Shown: positions 47,232 through 60,300 of the stretch, piece after piece | Numbering within the stretch: position 1 is the first letter of the stretch | Layout of the letters: the number at the start of each line of letters is the position of its first letter | Source: Paramacrobiotus metropolitanus | Lineage: Eukaryota; Tardigrada; Eutardigrada; Parachela; Macrobiotidae | Length of the DNA: 64,000 bases | Assembly: GCF_019649055.1 (NCBI RefSeq) | Contig: NW_026570242.1 | Location: 744,001 to 808,000, forward strand | Direction of reading: 5' to 3' | Notes under the pieces: generated by a model | Told to the model about the DNA's origin: nothing | The model's input: only the letters and a program-made list of their open reading frames with translations | Database searches by the model: none | Program-made: the position numbers and the translations under genes

Positions 47232-49649
47232 TGCGAAGATGATAACTGGAGTGGTTACGAGATCAACACAATAATACGGAGTTCAGGAACAAAGTTATAC
47301 TTAATAGGAATCAGCTTTGTAAGTGCAGGTTAAAATTGCTAGGAATGAACTGCAGAAGCTTGTGCTGGCAGATTAAATACTGCTGTACAAGTGGCATCAA
47401 GCTGCATGGTATGCAGGCTCTGAAATTGATTACCATATCGCGAATCTTGCATGATCCGAGGAATCTCCCCGGCGGCAGATTCCACAGTTTAAAGCACTGT
47501 ACTCAGTGGGCAGTTATCGTGCGTGAACCATTCGTAAGGCATGACTAGTACTGTGCGATAGTGCAGCAAGGTTTGGCCGAAACCGGTATTTTCTGTAAAG
47601 GTATGTACATAGTATTGTACACCACGAGATATCGGATTCACATTGTACTCGTATTCCACTTACAATCTGACTAAATGAGGAGGCTACGGTCTATGTTAAA
47701 AAGCCAGCGAACAGCCTTTTATGCCCGCTGAGGCTGGTTGATCAATGCAGCCTCTCTGTTGTGACTATAAATAGACTGAAGACAGCGCATTCCGGTGCTG
47801 CCAAAAAGCGCAAGCGGAGTGCTGCCTTGCTGTAACGATCGATCGCGCACATGTGTGTGTGAGTGGGTAAATCCGCTCGCATTCACTTACACACGTATGA
47901 GTGTGGCTGTCTGTGCGCGTACTAGCTGAACAAACCGGTTTTCGCTGTCTTCGCTACAACGCATACCCTAAACCCGTAGCTTCCTTTCTTGCTCGCATTG
48001 TATATAGATATACAGTGTACTGTACATGGTGACTGCCTGACTGGTGAGCTGATTTACGATCGATCTGCGATCGATCAGCTGTGACGTGTGCACTTTTCGT
48101 GGGTTAACAAACACAAAGCAATGATACCATTTATGGTTATATAGAAATAATATAATGATAATAAAATATATTGCTTATGTTTTTGCTTTTTACAACGTAC
48201 AACAATATAAATTTGTCGTGATGCCAACGTCATCATTCTTTTTCTCACTGGTCAGTTGTATTGCCCCGATATATCACAGAGTCAGTGACCGCGCACAACG
48301 AATTTCAACTAATAATTATCGAAGTCCAAAGGGGAAACGCGGCATCCATCCTGGGAACGGCACCAGCCACGGCTAATTTAGATCAAATGTTCTCTGTAAT
48401 TCGGCCGCCTGTTTCCGCTGTTTGTTAAATTCGTAATGTCATGTTCCTTTTGTGGATGTTACATTACTTTGTATTCGCTCGTCATATGGTTAATTTCTCA
48501 TTAAAAACCACTAATAATTATTAACAATATTAAGTACGGTACGAGGTGGCACGGGATACAGCGCTGGAAAGTGAAATTTACAAAAAAATATTATGGCACT
48601 ACTTTTTCAAAGGCAACAACTTATCTGTCTAAAGAAAAAGACACTTACTTGTGGGTAAATCCGAAAGTGTATTAACACATAATTTTATGGATATTTATCT
48701 TGCTCTGAGTGCCTCTGACAGCATCTGGGACTGGGAGACCAGGACTAACAAATTTTTATGCAATAGACCGTACGAGAATTTTTAAGCTTCGCTTGTTAAA
48801 AAATCATATTTATTGCACAATCGCACGCAGAAAAACAAATAGACGAATAAAATTATTTACTTCTAAATTAAAATAAAAACTCGGTGGCAAAAACTTTCAT
48901 GTTCGTAAATCGTAATGTACGAGTATTGTACATATGACATATGCATACAATATAACATAACGTATGCATATATATATTCACATTTGACACTATATAATAA
49001 AAATTATATTTTATCTGTATAACGAAATTTGACCACGAAAACTATTGGCATTGGTTAAGAAAGCACAGTAGCAGATGTCAAAAGCTTTTGTGTTACGGAA
49101 GTTGACTTTGTTAATTATCAGTAATAATATAGTTATAAAGTACTTACTTATAAAATTGAGCGGTAGTTTGTCTTTGCAATATAAATTTTAAATGTAAGCA
49201 TGGGCAGTACAGTAATTAAAATTTGTAAGCTTCCGGCCACAAGAGACTTTCGGAAGAGCTAGAGATATGTTACGTATCTGTATTTGTTTTCGCTATATCA
49301 ACTAAAACTTTTCGGCACATGTTACTGTTTTACTAGCGATTTTATTCGTTTTCCTAGCAACGTTGTACCTTTTGCCGGATGTTGTACGACAAAATACTGT
49401 TACAGTTTTATATGGAAGTTAAGTATGAACATTTTACAGAATTAATTTAATGCATAATCCCCGTAAGCCGTAAGTAAATGTGTTAATGCAAACGCGTTTT
49501 TGCAGTGCAACTGCCCGTTTGTGTGTAGACTAATTATCAACGTAAAGCGAGTTATCAATACGGTTACCAGTTCTCATTAGTTGCAGTTGCATAGAAGAGT
49601 TACTAGGCTGACTCCAAAAGTACGGCATAGTTTATAACTAACTTGTGGA
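47232..49649. other. intergenic between the small charged ORF and the BTB gene
   Basis: About 2.4 kb, AT-rich, with runs of TATATA around 48960-48990. A duplicated CGATCGATC lies near 48055-48075, and a TACTGTA occurs near 48020. The only strong promoter-like element is the TATA box listed separately. No coding sequence is supported. Confidence 0.45.
47766..47775 (+). promoter_or_regulatory. TATA-box-like element
   Basis: CTATAAATAG matches the TATA consensus on the plus strand. No plus-strand gene starts nearby, so it may drive an unrecognised transcript, or be chance in AT-rich DNA. Confidence 0.25.
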
Positions 49650-51182
49650 ATGGCATCCAGTACTGATCTCAAGAAGGTGCCTTCGACTAGTCCTTCGGCC
49701 AATTTAAAGAAAGTGCCATCGGCCAACGTTGACCTCAAGAAAGTTCCTTCGGCGGCGCCCTCGGCAAAATCCGCGAAATCCGTTAAATCTGCCAAATCTG
49801 CCGCGTCCAATGTGTCTGGTGTTTCGCCCTCACCGTCCAAGACTGTCCTTCCGGTCCCCTCGGGAACTCCGGTGGCCGCCGTGTCATCGGGAACCGTAGC
49901 TGTCAAAATGCCGGCCGCTCCTGTTCCATCGAATCCCGGGCTAATTACCGACGAAAGCGTTAAGAAAAAAGCTCTCACGCTGGACGCCATCTCGAAACTG
50001 TCGGCGACACTGCCGGCGGATAAACGAACACATTTAGCCGCCACCGGCAAGCAGCTCCTCAATGCCTGGAGGAACAACAAATTCTGCGATGTGGTGATTA
50101 AAGCCGAGCACAGTCTGTTTTATGCTCATCTGGAAGTGTTTGTTGCATTCACGGATTATTTTGAGGATGTCCCCGCCCAGAGGAAGGTGCAGCAGATCAA
50201 CCTGGGCCTGGATGTGAAACCGGACGACTGCGCAGCAGTCCTGAAGTACCTGTATTTTGGGGAACTCCAGGTTGGTAAGTGTCCCTGACGGATAATTCTA
50301 AACCGCTTAATCAACGCTATACGCCTATCTCTCGGATAATCTTTACTTGGCTTTCATTTTGTAGGCTAGTGCGGAGAACGTGTACGGAATTTGGACAATT
50401 TCCAAAGCGCTCCATATTCATGATATCGATGTGGCATGCGCTACGTTCATCGAACGTCTGCTGACGCCACCGAATTTAGTCTACGTTTTGGAATACTGCG
50501 AGCAGAAGAAAGTGCAAGATCTGCATGCCGCAGCGTATGATCGATTTATGGTGACCTTTTATGAACAGACCGAGAACAGCCTTTTCTTGGAGTGGGATGT
50601 TGATAAGGTCATCAGATTACTTGGCTGTGACGACTTGAAAGTGAAGGTGAATGTTAAGACCAGTTAATATGCAAATAACTGAATTAAGACGATCATTCAG
50701 TACTGCAGTTACTGCAGTTAAAGAAAATGTTCTCTGAATCGATTTGCAACTTTAACAGTTAAATTTGACTAAGGTTGTTGTGTTCTGAATTTTGACGCCC
50801 GAATGGCTGATTGCAGACGGAGCTGGATGTGTATGTCGCCATGAAACGTTGGATAGACCACAAACGTCCAGAGCGTATTGCATATTTGGAAGTTCTTATT
50901 GAACTGGTGCGCTTTGCGCATATGACACGGGATGAACTCGTGCAGTGCACGCTGTTGGACCCAAGCTATCTGGAAGTGCTAAAGGTTAAAGAACTTTTGG
51001 CCACAGCAAATTGGTAAGGGTTTGTGTAATTTATCAGCGTTGGTAACATTTGTGCCATCAGGTGTGGTTATGATCTTGATTGATAATGGTTGGTTTGCAG
51101 GTACATAACTATGCAGCAAAGTGGTCGACACTGGTCAGAATTTCAATTACCCAAACCGAGACATCCTCCTAGAAAGGATTGA
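49650..51182 (+). CDS. BTB-BACK domain protein with a lysine/serine repeat N-terminus
   Basis: Four exons, 49650-50270, 50365-50646, 50817-51013 and 51101-51182, join in phase to 393 residues. The first ~110 residues are low complexity, with the unit (D/N)LKKVPS repeated three times (STDLKKVPST, NLKKVPSA, VDLKKVPSA), then a Lys/Ser/Ala run (SAKSAKSVKSAKSAAS) and Pro/Val/Ser sequence. A BTB/POZ fold follows (LLNAWRNNKFCDVVIK, LYFGELQ), then a BACK domain (NVYGIWTISKALHIHD, FLEWDVDKVIRLLGCDDL, DVYVAMKRWIDHK). There are no Kelch repeats or other C-terminal domain. BTB-BACK proteins are often Cullin-3 substrate adaptors; the absence of a substrate domain makes that role uncertain. The first donor is GTTGGT; the tempting GTAAGT four bases later would introduce a stop. 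Confidence 0.85.
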
Positions 51183-51674
51183 ATAGTTCCTAGTGCTTTA
51201 ATATATGAGTGTTATGATTATCCGTAGAAATATTCTCTTTAATTTATGTTCTAACGGATGGAAATCTGCCCTAGTGTGACGATTGTTTGAAACATGTGAT
51301 TTTCGTTTTATGTGGTTACCGGTATATAGTGGTGCGTTTTGGTTTTTCTGCCGGATACTGATCCTTTCTAGAACTGTTTGCAAGTTTTATTTGTATGATC
51401 AATAGTGAAATTATTCCACAAAAGTGGTTAACATCTACAGAGTACAGTGAACGTACGGTTTTTTCTCCTATGCGCCTATGCGTAGTTACATGGCGGTATC
51501 CGTAAATTAAGTATTGTGTTTATGATAATACTGTAATAAACTACTGTATCAATAATATTTACACAATATATTTGCTCCTGTCGCTTCGCTCCTTGAATTC
51601 TTGCAGTAGAAACGAAATGCTTATTTAGATAACATCGAGCAAGGGAACTGAGCGGTTTTTGAAATATTGCAGTC
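51183..51674. other. spacer between BTB gene and PPP1R42
   Basis: Presumed 3' untranslated region followed by the PPP1R42 promoter. Two TACTGTA motifs at 51529-51535 and 51542-51548 lie 130-150 bases before the PPP1R42 start. Confidence 0.4.
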
Positions 51675-53262
51675 ATGGTGGTTCTGAACCGTGTTACTCT
51701 GACCTTTGAGAACAATGTACCCAAACTGCGCGAAAACGCGGTGGAAAAGGAGGAATCGCTTGCAGCTGTTCCCAGTACCAAAACACATTTACATTTGGAA
51801 AGTCAAGGAATCACGGAAATTGTAATCACTTGCGGTTTTTTAACATGACATGCATCCACTGTTTTTTTTATCCAGGGTGAACTCAGCCCGTATCCACGCC
51901 TGCGCGTGCTTTACCTTTTCGACAACAAGATCAAGAAGATTGCAAACCTGGATTTTTCGCCTAACCTCACCCATTTGTATCTGCAGAACAATCGTATCTT
52001 CACCATTGAAAATCTGCACTGCCTACCACATCTGCAGAAGCTGTATGACACGATCCTAACTCATGCATATCTTTGTGATTGTAGTAGATTATACAACTGC
52101 TCACAGTACTTACCGCGCCTCTAATTCAGTGTTTAACAGCAACTTGCAAAATTAAGTCGTAATGATAAAAAAATTACAGCACGCACGCAGCGGCATATTG
52201 GAAAATTAATATTTTATTAGAATTTGCTGTAGGTTTTTGAGTGGAAATTACATTACCGTAGTTGAAGGACTAGAAACCAACAGTCAGCTTAACGAACTAC
52301 ATGTTGATCACCAGAAGCTAGCGGATGGAGAATCACTTGTTCTGGATCCACGTAGTGCATCGATGCTGCAGGTATAAATCAAGGTATGCTGATACGGATT
52401 AAAAACAAGGAACTTGCATGGTACTACATACTTACCATTGTTAATTGCGCAGATTTGCTTGATTTAGAATTGCGTTCCGATTTTGGTTTAAAGTACAACG
52501 TATACCTCGGATATCGTTGTATGATATTTACACTTAGTTGTAATGTAATTCCGCTGCGCAGTGTGTGGGAATATAATTCGTTCCGCTATATAATAGAGAT
52601 GTCTGCTGACCCTGGACATTTCTGGCAACAACATCCGGGATTTAGGAAATTTCCAACACTTGCGGAATCTGACCGGCTTGTTCCTTTCGGATAACCAGCT
52701 GGCAAATATCAACTTGTTCCTCACCGTTCTGGAGAAGCTGGCCGACCTTAGATATTTGCGTGTATCTGGAAACCCTCTCTCAAAAACCATGCGATACCGA
52801 GAAAAGATCATCATGGCTACTTCATGTCTTGGTACGTGTAGTTTCTGCTATGTGGCATATGCGTCTTTGCGAACTCAATAAAGGTGAACCCGTAATTCTA
52901 ATTGTTATTGGTAATAGCCGAAATTTTCAGAAATCCTTGACGGCAAGACAGTTTCGGCCCAAAATAAGCAGTTTCTAAGTAGTATGTTACATTCTCGTCA
53001 TCCGTTTCCTCCGTGCGAGGTACCGTCTGGCATGCGTTCGTCGGACATGAATGCCAGATCATTTAACGGAATGGACGGACTGTTGCTACCAAATGTTGTT
53101 AGTGGAACTAAGGTCACCGATCGAATAAGGACAGTGGCCGACGGCGATGGCCCAGTGCGGTGCGCGATGCCGGCGAGAAGTGCTCCGAAACTGAGAAAGA
53201 TCCCCAGCGCAATGCTGGCGCAGCAAGAACAGATTCTTCGGAAGCTGCAACTCAGAATGTAA
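51675..53262 (+). CDS. PPP1R42: protein phosphatase 1 regulatory subunit 42 (leucine-rich repeats)
   Basis: Five exons, 51675-51821, 51876-52042, 52233-52371, 52597-52831 and 52931-53262, join in phase to 339 residues. Start at MVVLNRVTLTF, close to the family N-terminus. Leucine-rich repeats run from about residue 45 to 225: LRVLYLFDNKIKKIANL, LTHLYLQNNRIFTIENL, KLFLSGNYITVVEGL, LTLDISGNNIRDLGNF, LTGLFLSDNQLANINL. A cap follows (YLRVSGNPLSK, EILDGKTVSAQNKQF). The C-terminal ~90 residues are basic and disordered. PPP1R42 (LRRC67) is known from testis and centrosome/cilia, where it binds PP1 and tubulin-associated proteins. With CFAP52 it argues for a motile flagellum in this animal. Confidence 0.92.
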
Positions 53263-54430
53263 GCCGAATGGATTTCTTAAAACCACCGGCATTTACAAAA
53301 ATTATTAGTGCGTTTTCGTTATACTGAAGCTCTTTAAGCATTGGTACTGATTAGTGACGTGAGCCGTTTCAGAATAAAGGAACGACAGAAAAATTCGTTT
53401 CATTGTTAATTTGCCTTTACTGGGCGGGTCTGTGACATACTTGTATTGTCATATTGCCGTTGAAAATGTACGTGGTTACTTGATATTTTCGTTAAATCAA
53501 GGCAGCTGCAAACAAGCGACGCTGTTATTATTCACATAAGCGACGTACATTTATCCAGGCGCTGCTGGTACATTTTCAATTGTGCAGTAATGATAGTTAA
53601 TCTCTTCTCGAATCTGCGGGCGCAGCAAGTGCTGGGATCGCATGGTACCGTACTAATCATGGCGCCGTACCGCCTATAATAAACTCAGAACAATTTCAGT
53701 TTTTGCAACAATCTATGAGCATAAAAAATTGTTTTTGTTTGCCATGGTCAACACTAACAGGGTGATGCATGGGCTACACCACAGTGCGGAATTTTAATTT
53801 TGCTTTCGCCACGTCCTCTTTACCATGCCAGGCAAAAATATTTTTAAGGTTTCGCTAGAGTATTTTTTTAAACTTTTTTGAATTTTTAATTTTTCAATTT
53901 GTTTTAAATTTTGATTTTCTGAACTTATAGCCGGTGACGGCACTTTGGTTAGTTGTTTCGTTTCTTGGCTTAATTAGCACTTAATTAGCACTTACGGAAG
54001 TACTTAATTACCTATAGCAGTCTGTAACAACTGACGCAATACAATTATCAAGATTCTAACGTAGACCTGTACAAATGAAACTCAATCGCAGTTCCAGTAT
54101 TGGAAGCGAAGCCTGTTCGTACGGACATCTGAATATCCTAGTCCGGTCTCGTCTAACTTCCGGTTAATTATTTGGCTTCAAGTGACTGTCGTCTTACCAT
54201 ACAGATCTTCTGGCTAACAAAAGTTGCTTAGTGACCACCCCTCCTGGGTGTTTCTGCGGGCGTCCCGCTTAACTTGAAACTCACACAACTACGTGCGTTT
54301 ATGATCTGATTATATTCCTTTCCACTTGTAAGAACATGATTGGCACTGAACAGACTATAAAACAGATACGCGTCGAAGGACCGATGGGATTAGTATTTTT
54401 CAGGTCATTTTAATATACCTCATTCTGCAA
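53263..54430. other. spacer upstream of SRPK
   Basis: About 1.2 kb with a tandem duplicated CTTAATTAGCA near 53970-53995. No coding sequence is supported and no TATA box is recognised near the SRPK start. Confidence 0.4.
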
Positions 54431-56680
54431 ATGGCTGATTCGGAAGAGTCAGGTCGCCATTATTTTGAAGTCGGTCCTGATCCCCTCAGCGATGAGGAAA
54501 ACGGTGAAGTCTGGGAAGATGAAACCGACCCCGAAACAGCCAGATCGTCCCGCACGTCATCGGCATCTTCTCAGTCTACGCGGTCCGGCAGCTCCGATAG
54601 TGACAGCTGCTCTGGAAGTGAACAGGAAGACATTCGGGACTATAAACGCGGCGGTTATCATCCGCTGAAACCCCGTGATTTTCTCAACAATCGCTACCTA
54701 ATCATCCGCAAACTAGGTTGGGGTCATTTCTCCACCGTATGGATGGCCTTTGACCAGACGGACAACGATTTCAAAGCGCTTAAAGTGGTTCGCAGTGCCA
54801 GCACGTACACGGAGACGGCCCGCGATGAAATCGATCTCCTGTTGCATGCCGCCAAGGCCTGCCCCACCGATCCTCATCGCGACCGCATTGTCCGGCTGCA
54901 CGACCATTTCGAGCTGGATGGACCGTTCGGGCACCATGTGGTACTGGTCATGGAAATAACCGGGCCAAGTCTATTCAGTGTGTGTCGCCGTGCGGGCAAT
55001 CATGGGCTCAAGCTGCAGACTGTACGTAATCTGACCAGACGCATTCTGGAAGGGCTAGCGTACATGCACGAGAAGGCGCAGATGATCCATACGGATCTCA
55101 AGCCCGAAAATGTCTCCCTGGATATCGGGGCGCCCGAGAAGCTGCAGCTGGCTAAGGAAGCACTGTGGTTCTCGAACCATAACCTTTCCATGCCAAAAAG
55201 CATGGTGTCCACATTCTTCTATGAGAAAATTAGAAAAGAGAACCAAATTCCTACACTTCCGCGCATTGAACCCGAACAAAGTTCATCCTCGTGTGATATT
55301 GACGCTGTCAACGATTTGCTGGAGAATCAAGACAAAGGAGACGATGCGGTCAACAGTCCGCTTTCGGCGACCTCAGGTTGGCTGCTAGCTTGTACACGTA
55401 TTACATCTGCTTGATTGTGCACAGCTACGTTGATTTATGCAGAAAAGAATCTCGATCCCGCCAAGGATATCTGTGATCCCAGTATCAAGATTGTTGATAT
55501 GGGCAACGCCTGCTGGACGTACAAAAAGTTCACCAGCGATATCCAGACGCGCGAATACCGCGCTTTTGAAGTCCTAATGGGCTCGGATTACCAAGCCAAT
55601 GTCGATGTGTGGAGTGTGGGATGTATGGCCTTCGAATTGGCCACGGGCGACTACTTGTTTAATCCACGTCATGGAGAGGATTTCGCCACAGATGAAGACC
55701 ATGTTGCGCAGATGATCGAGCGGATTGGCTATCCTAGCCGGAAAGTGGCCACCAAGGGCAAATACTGTCACAAGTTCTTCAACCGGCGAGGGCATTTTAA
55801 ATGTTTCAGCCAGAAAGAATTAGATCCACAAAGCATCAGCGCTTTGTTGATCGAAGAGTATAAATGGAAACCGGAGGAAGCCCGGATATTTGCTCAGTTT
55901 ATTGAGGCCTGCTTGATCTATGACCCCGCTCTGCGGCCAAGCGCGTTTGTCCTATTAAGCCATCCCTTCTTTGACGCCGAATTAAGCGACGATCATATTA
56001 TGCGCGAGCAAGCGAAAAATCCACCTCTGGAAGCCGGAGACACAGCTGCCTCAAGCAAGTTGTGCGGACCACAAGAAGTAAGCGTATAACTGTAGCACCA
56101 CCTCATACTTTTTCGTATTACAGACAAAGGTGTATCTGTAAATGCAAAACTTTAACAGATTTGTACACTTATTATGCAAACAAATACACAGTCAGCATTG
56201 TGCAGACAAACGCAACATAATGCGGTACGCTTTCAATGCACTTTATAGCGGTAATTTTGTACCGGGTGCTATCAGTATTATGCATGGCATACTCGACATT
56301 TTGTAAGCACAAAAAATGGTGATAAAAGCAGGTGGGCTGTTAGTCTGCTCATTTATGGTTTCAGCTAACCGACCCGGAGACCACTCCACCAAAAACGGTC
56401 ATGACTTGCAGGGAGCCGTCACCTCACGAACTAGACGCTATTTCCGTAGAGTCGCCGCCAAATCCGCCGAGCACCAGCGCATTAAAATCGCGTAGGAAAT
56501 GCTAATTTAAAACAGTATTTTCTGATGCATACCGATGCTTCCATTTCAGAAGGCGACAAAGCTCTGTCGCGCAGCAATATAGACCTGTTGTGCAGCGAAT
56601 TAGACGCGATTTATGACACCAATGAGTCATTGAAGCCAAGACGGATCCTTTCCTCGCAGAACTGCAAAGGATTTGTGTGA
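54431..56680 (+). CDS. SRPK: SR-protein kinase (SRPK family)
   Basis: Four exons, 54431-55376, 55443-56077, 56365-56491 and 56550-56680, join in phase to 612 residues. An acidic and Ser-rich N-terminus leads to the SRPK-type start GGYHPLKPRDFLNNRY. The kinase has the glycine loop KLGWGHFSTVW (about residues 94-104), the catalytic Lys118 (ALK), HTDLKPEN (about 220-227) and the metal-binding DMGN in place of DFG, as in SRPKs (DLGN). The activation region (DIQTREYRAFEVLMGS) and LATGDYLF are also typical. The insert that splits the lobes is only about 95 residues, against about 250 in human SRPK1, and is not RS-rich. A ~70-residue tail follows the last kinase helix. SRPKs phosphorylate RS domains of splicing factors and protamine-like proteins, in cytoplasm and nucleus. 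Confidence 0.95.
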
Positions 56681-57329
56681 CTACTTTTACCGCTGGTTCT
56701 CTGTTCTTTGCGCACGCGTTGTCCATTGTTAAGTGCAGATCTTGCTTGTATATTATTTCTTTATATATTTTTACATTAATGTTTTCCAGTGTTAACTTTC
56801 TCATGTTCTCTTCGCAATTTCGTGTGTTTGATCTATGAAATTTTTGACAACTGCTCTCGTGCCATGCCATCAAATACTAATAACGTTTAATAAACAATCA
56901 AGTGAAAGTGTGCTGCTACTGTACTTATTTCGTAGTCCGTACGTATACATGCGAAATTTGCCAATCGTTGGTATTGTCCGGCTCCGCACAGATTTTTATA
57001 GGCCATTGATTCCGAATTATTCATCTCCAGAAAGTAATTTTGCATTTAGTAGAATTAATTATGATTTGCATTAATTTTGGCTGTACAGGTTTGTAATTAA
57101 AGTTACCTTTTATACATTGACGTAATTAGCGTCTTGGTAAGAAATAGTAGCTCAAATACCTTCTCCGTTCTTGTACAATTTGCTTTTAATTAAGTAACAG
57201 CAACTCCAAGCAACTATTGTATAACGTACTACTTCTATTCACGCAGGACGGTATAACAAAAACAGTGCAGTCTATCAGTTTCTGCAAATAAGTGCAGTAC
57301 TTAAATGTTTCTGTAAAGAAAAGCATGAC
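56681..57329. other. spacer between SRPK and PNPLA6/7
   Basis: Presumed SRPK 3' untranslated region and PNPLA6/7 promoter. TACTGTA occurs near 56915. Nothing else was recognised. Confidence 0.4.
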
Positions 57330-60300
57330 ATGATATTCGACAATGTGCTTTTGTGGCAGATTATTTACTATATTGGCCGTATTGTGAAAGCGTTAGTCTA
57401 CATTTGGACCTACCCATCTTGGTATTTTGTGGCAATATTGAGTGTGCTATTAACATTGGTCCTGTACCAGTGCTTTACCGATGTTAAAAATACGAATCAA
57501 GTACGCGATGCGTCGGCGACTCGCACAGGGCCGCGCGCTGGGAAATACAGTGCCGTCAAAGGTCGTCCATGTCCCATTTCGCCGTCAGATCTGTATCTGG
57601 CCGTTAACCCTTTAGCCGATCCACTTTTTATTGCTAGCTCGAACAAGAGCGCACTACTGCGCTCAATCCGGATATTCGGAGATGGTACATGACCAGTGGG
57701 AAGACGTTTACGCTATAACAAGACAAACTCTAACCTGCTGTTTCTTTTTGCAGCGTTTGACGAACCCGATTTGAATGAGCTAGTAGCCAGTTTGGAGACG
57801 GTGCACTTACACAACGGAAATGTACTTTGCAACATTGGTGAACCGGATGAACACATCTATATACTCCAGAGCGGACAGCTCCATGTGTCCAGTGCCAATG
57901 ACGTAAGCCTTCGCAGACGAGTTGGATCGCGCACTGCAAAATTTCGAATAAACATCAAATTTCATTGCGTGTGTTATCAAGCAGACAAAGGCTGCGCCCC
58001 TTGCAGTACGAATTGTTCGTATTCCTGGAGAAAGCGTCTATTCGGTCATCAGTGTACTGGAAGCACTAAACGTAAGCCGGTGTAAGATGCCGATGCGGCA
58101 CAGACTGTGGAAATTACCGCTTTATGGTAGGGTTTTCTCAACAGAAAACGTCTGAGTAGGATCACAGCCGTTGGCGGCACCGTGGTGGTCAAGCTTTCCA
58201 TCAACACTTTGAAAACAGTTTTATCAAAGAATCCCGAATCGACCTTGCGCGTGGTGCAGTTGATCATGATGTGTATGAAGCCGTTCCCAAATTATTTTGG
58301 CTGTGGCTGAATACAGCTTTTTTACAGGGATTCACCGCGTACTCCTGGTGGCACTGCTAAGCTTTTTGAGGTTAGACGGCAATGCAATGATGAAGATGGC
58401 GAAACTGCCGATTGTTCCCCAACGTGAACGAGGAGAAAGTCTGGACAAACCAAGCAGCTTTCGAAGGAGCGTGCATACATTTGTTCCATATAGAAGATCC
58501 GACTCGCAGTCGGCAGAATTGGAATCCATAAGCCCAGATGCCGATTTTCGATGGGGCGTGAAAGAGCTCAAATCAAAACTCAAACTGGATAACGTAAGCA
58601 GTGATAGTTAAATATTTTGGTGGGTAGGCTACAAAGTGTATCAAAGTCGTGAATAAAGGAGATTTTGTAGCTGTCAATGTTCGAGAACAAGCTGAAATAC
58701 CTGAGCGTGCCGGCTGCCACCTTAATTGTACAAGCAACGGAAAGCGATGCGCCTTTGCTGTTTGTCGTATCTGGGTGCTTAAGCGCCTGGATCAAACAGC
58801 CAGAAGATTACACCGACGAAAATACAATGGAAGCTTTTACCATAAATCGGGGAGAAATGTTCAGCGGATTAGCGGTGCTTAGTGGAGAACCGATGCTTTT
58901 TCAAGTGGAATCGAAAGTGGTTACAAAACTAATTGCTATCCATCGGTAAATTTATCGTAACAGCATGGCGTATTCTGATTTTCTACTGTATGATACTAAT
59001 TCTAATTGGTACAGACATGATTTTCACGAAATGATACGGATGAGGCCGCAGATTGTATCGTCGATTGCCCAGTCCGTAATCTCACGTTTGTCACCTTTCG
59101 TCCGCTTGATTGACTTTGCTTTGGACTGGGTACACATCGATGCCGGGCAGGTTTTGTATCGCCAAGGTAAAACGGAAACATCACTAAACCCGAAGAATCT
59201 TTTATAATACTAATTAGTATTATATAAAAGATTCTTCGGGTTTAGTGATGTTTATGTTACCTGTTTATAAACAGGTAACATGGTTTTAGGAGACGAACCA
59301 GGAAACATCTTTGTGGTATTAGCTGGTCGAATTCGTGGCATTGTTAGCAGAGAGAGTACCAACGACCTGACGCGAGATTACTGCAGAGGAGATTTGATCG
59401 GTGCGAACTAATAATGAACATCTACACTAAAAGTTTAAATTATTGTAAATGTTGATGTTGTAGCTGTTTTACTGCAACAGGACTTGTCGAAGTATACTGC
59501 AGAATACCGCGTTTTTCGACAATGATGGCAGTTCGAGATGCTGAAATCGTTCGCATCCCTGTTCCGCTGCTGAACTTTCTGGTGTCGCACTACCCAGCTT
59601 TAGTTACCAGACTGATTCGATATCTTGGCAAAAGTGTTGCCTCCGCTCTGCACAAGGTCACCAATCCCGAAAACCCAATGAATGGTCTAACGCAGCTTCC
59701 GAGCAACCCGGAAACACTGACCACCATAGCAGTGGTTCCATGTGATAAGTTCACGCCACTGGACACATTTGCTATGGAATTAGAGCATGCCTTTTCCGAT
59801 ATCTGTCGAACCGTGAGAATCTGCAGCGATGACGTCAGGTAAATAGTGAGGCCAAAAAACGTCTCAAAAAAACTTTACCGCTAAAACGAAACAAGTGTCA
59901 TCACACTAAGTAATATTCGTTGCAGGAGAGCTATCGGAAAGCGCGCTCTAGAACCTGTGTCCGAAGCAAGGTTGTCAGCATGGTTAGCGCAGAGCGAAGC
60001 AGAAAACCGCATTGTGTTGTATCAGTGTGACCACTCTTTGTCGCTGTGAGCTCATTTATTCAATCAGTAGGACATTACGCATCATGAACCATAAAAATTA
60101 TCCTATTGTGTGATTACCGGTAAATTAACTGTTTTAGTTGGACCAAGCGCAGTCTGCGGCAGGCCGACTGCATACTACTTGTTGGAATGGGTGACCGCTG
60201 TCCTACATGCAAGGCGGACGCCGTACTTCAAGACATTGACGAATACATTAACAGTTGTGCCACTTCTCTTCGTGCCAGGAAAGACCTCGTGCTACTGCAC

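Larger units (their letters stand above)
59167..59289 (+). other. intron composed almost entirely of two palindromes
   Basis: This 123-base PNPLA6/7 intron has 9 bases of donor (GTAAAACGG) and 8 bases of acceptor (GGTTTTAG). The other 106 bases are two inverted repeats placed end to end. The flanking exons align with the family and the phase closes, so the intron boundaries are well supported. Confidence 0.85.

Noticed and set aside
49577-50080. 167-codon minus-strand open frame
   Set aside because: Exactly antisense to the BTB gene's low-complexity N-terminus; its composition is explained by the complementary Lys/Ser/Ala codons.
59176-59281. Reading the PNPLA6/7 palindromes as microRNA precursors or terminators
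   Set aside because: The palindromes have no loop at their centres, so they cannot be normal microRNA precursors, and the position between two coding exons rules out a transcription terminator.
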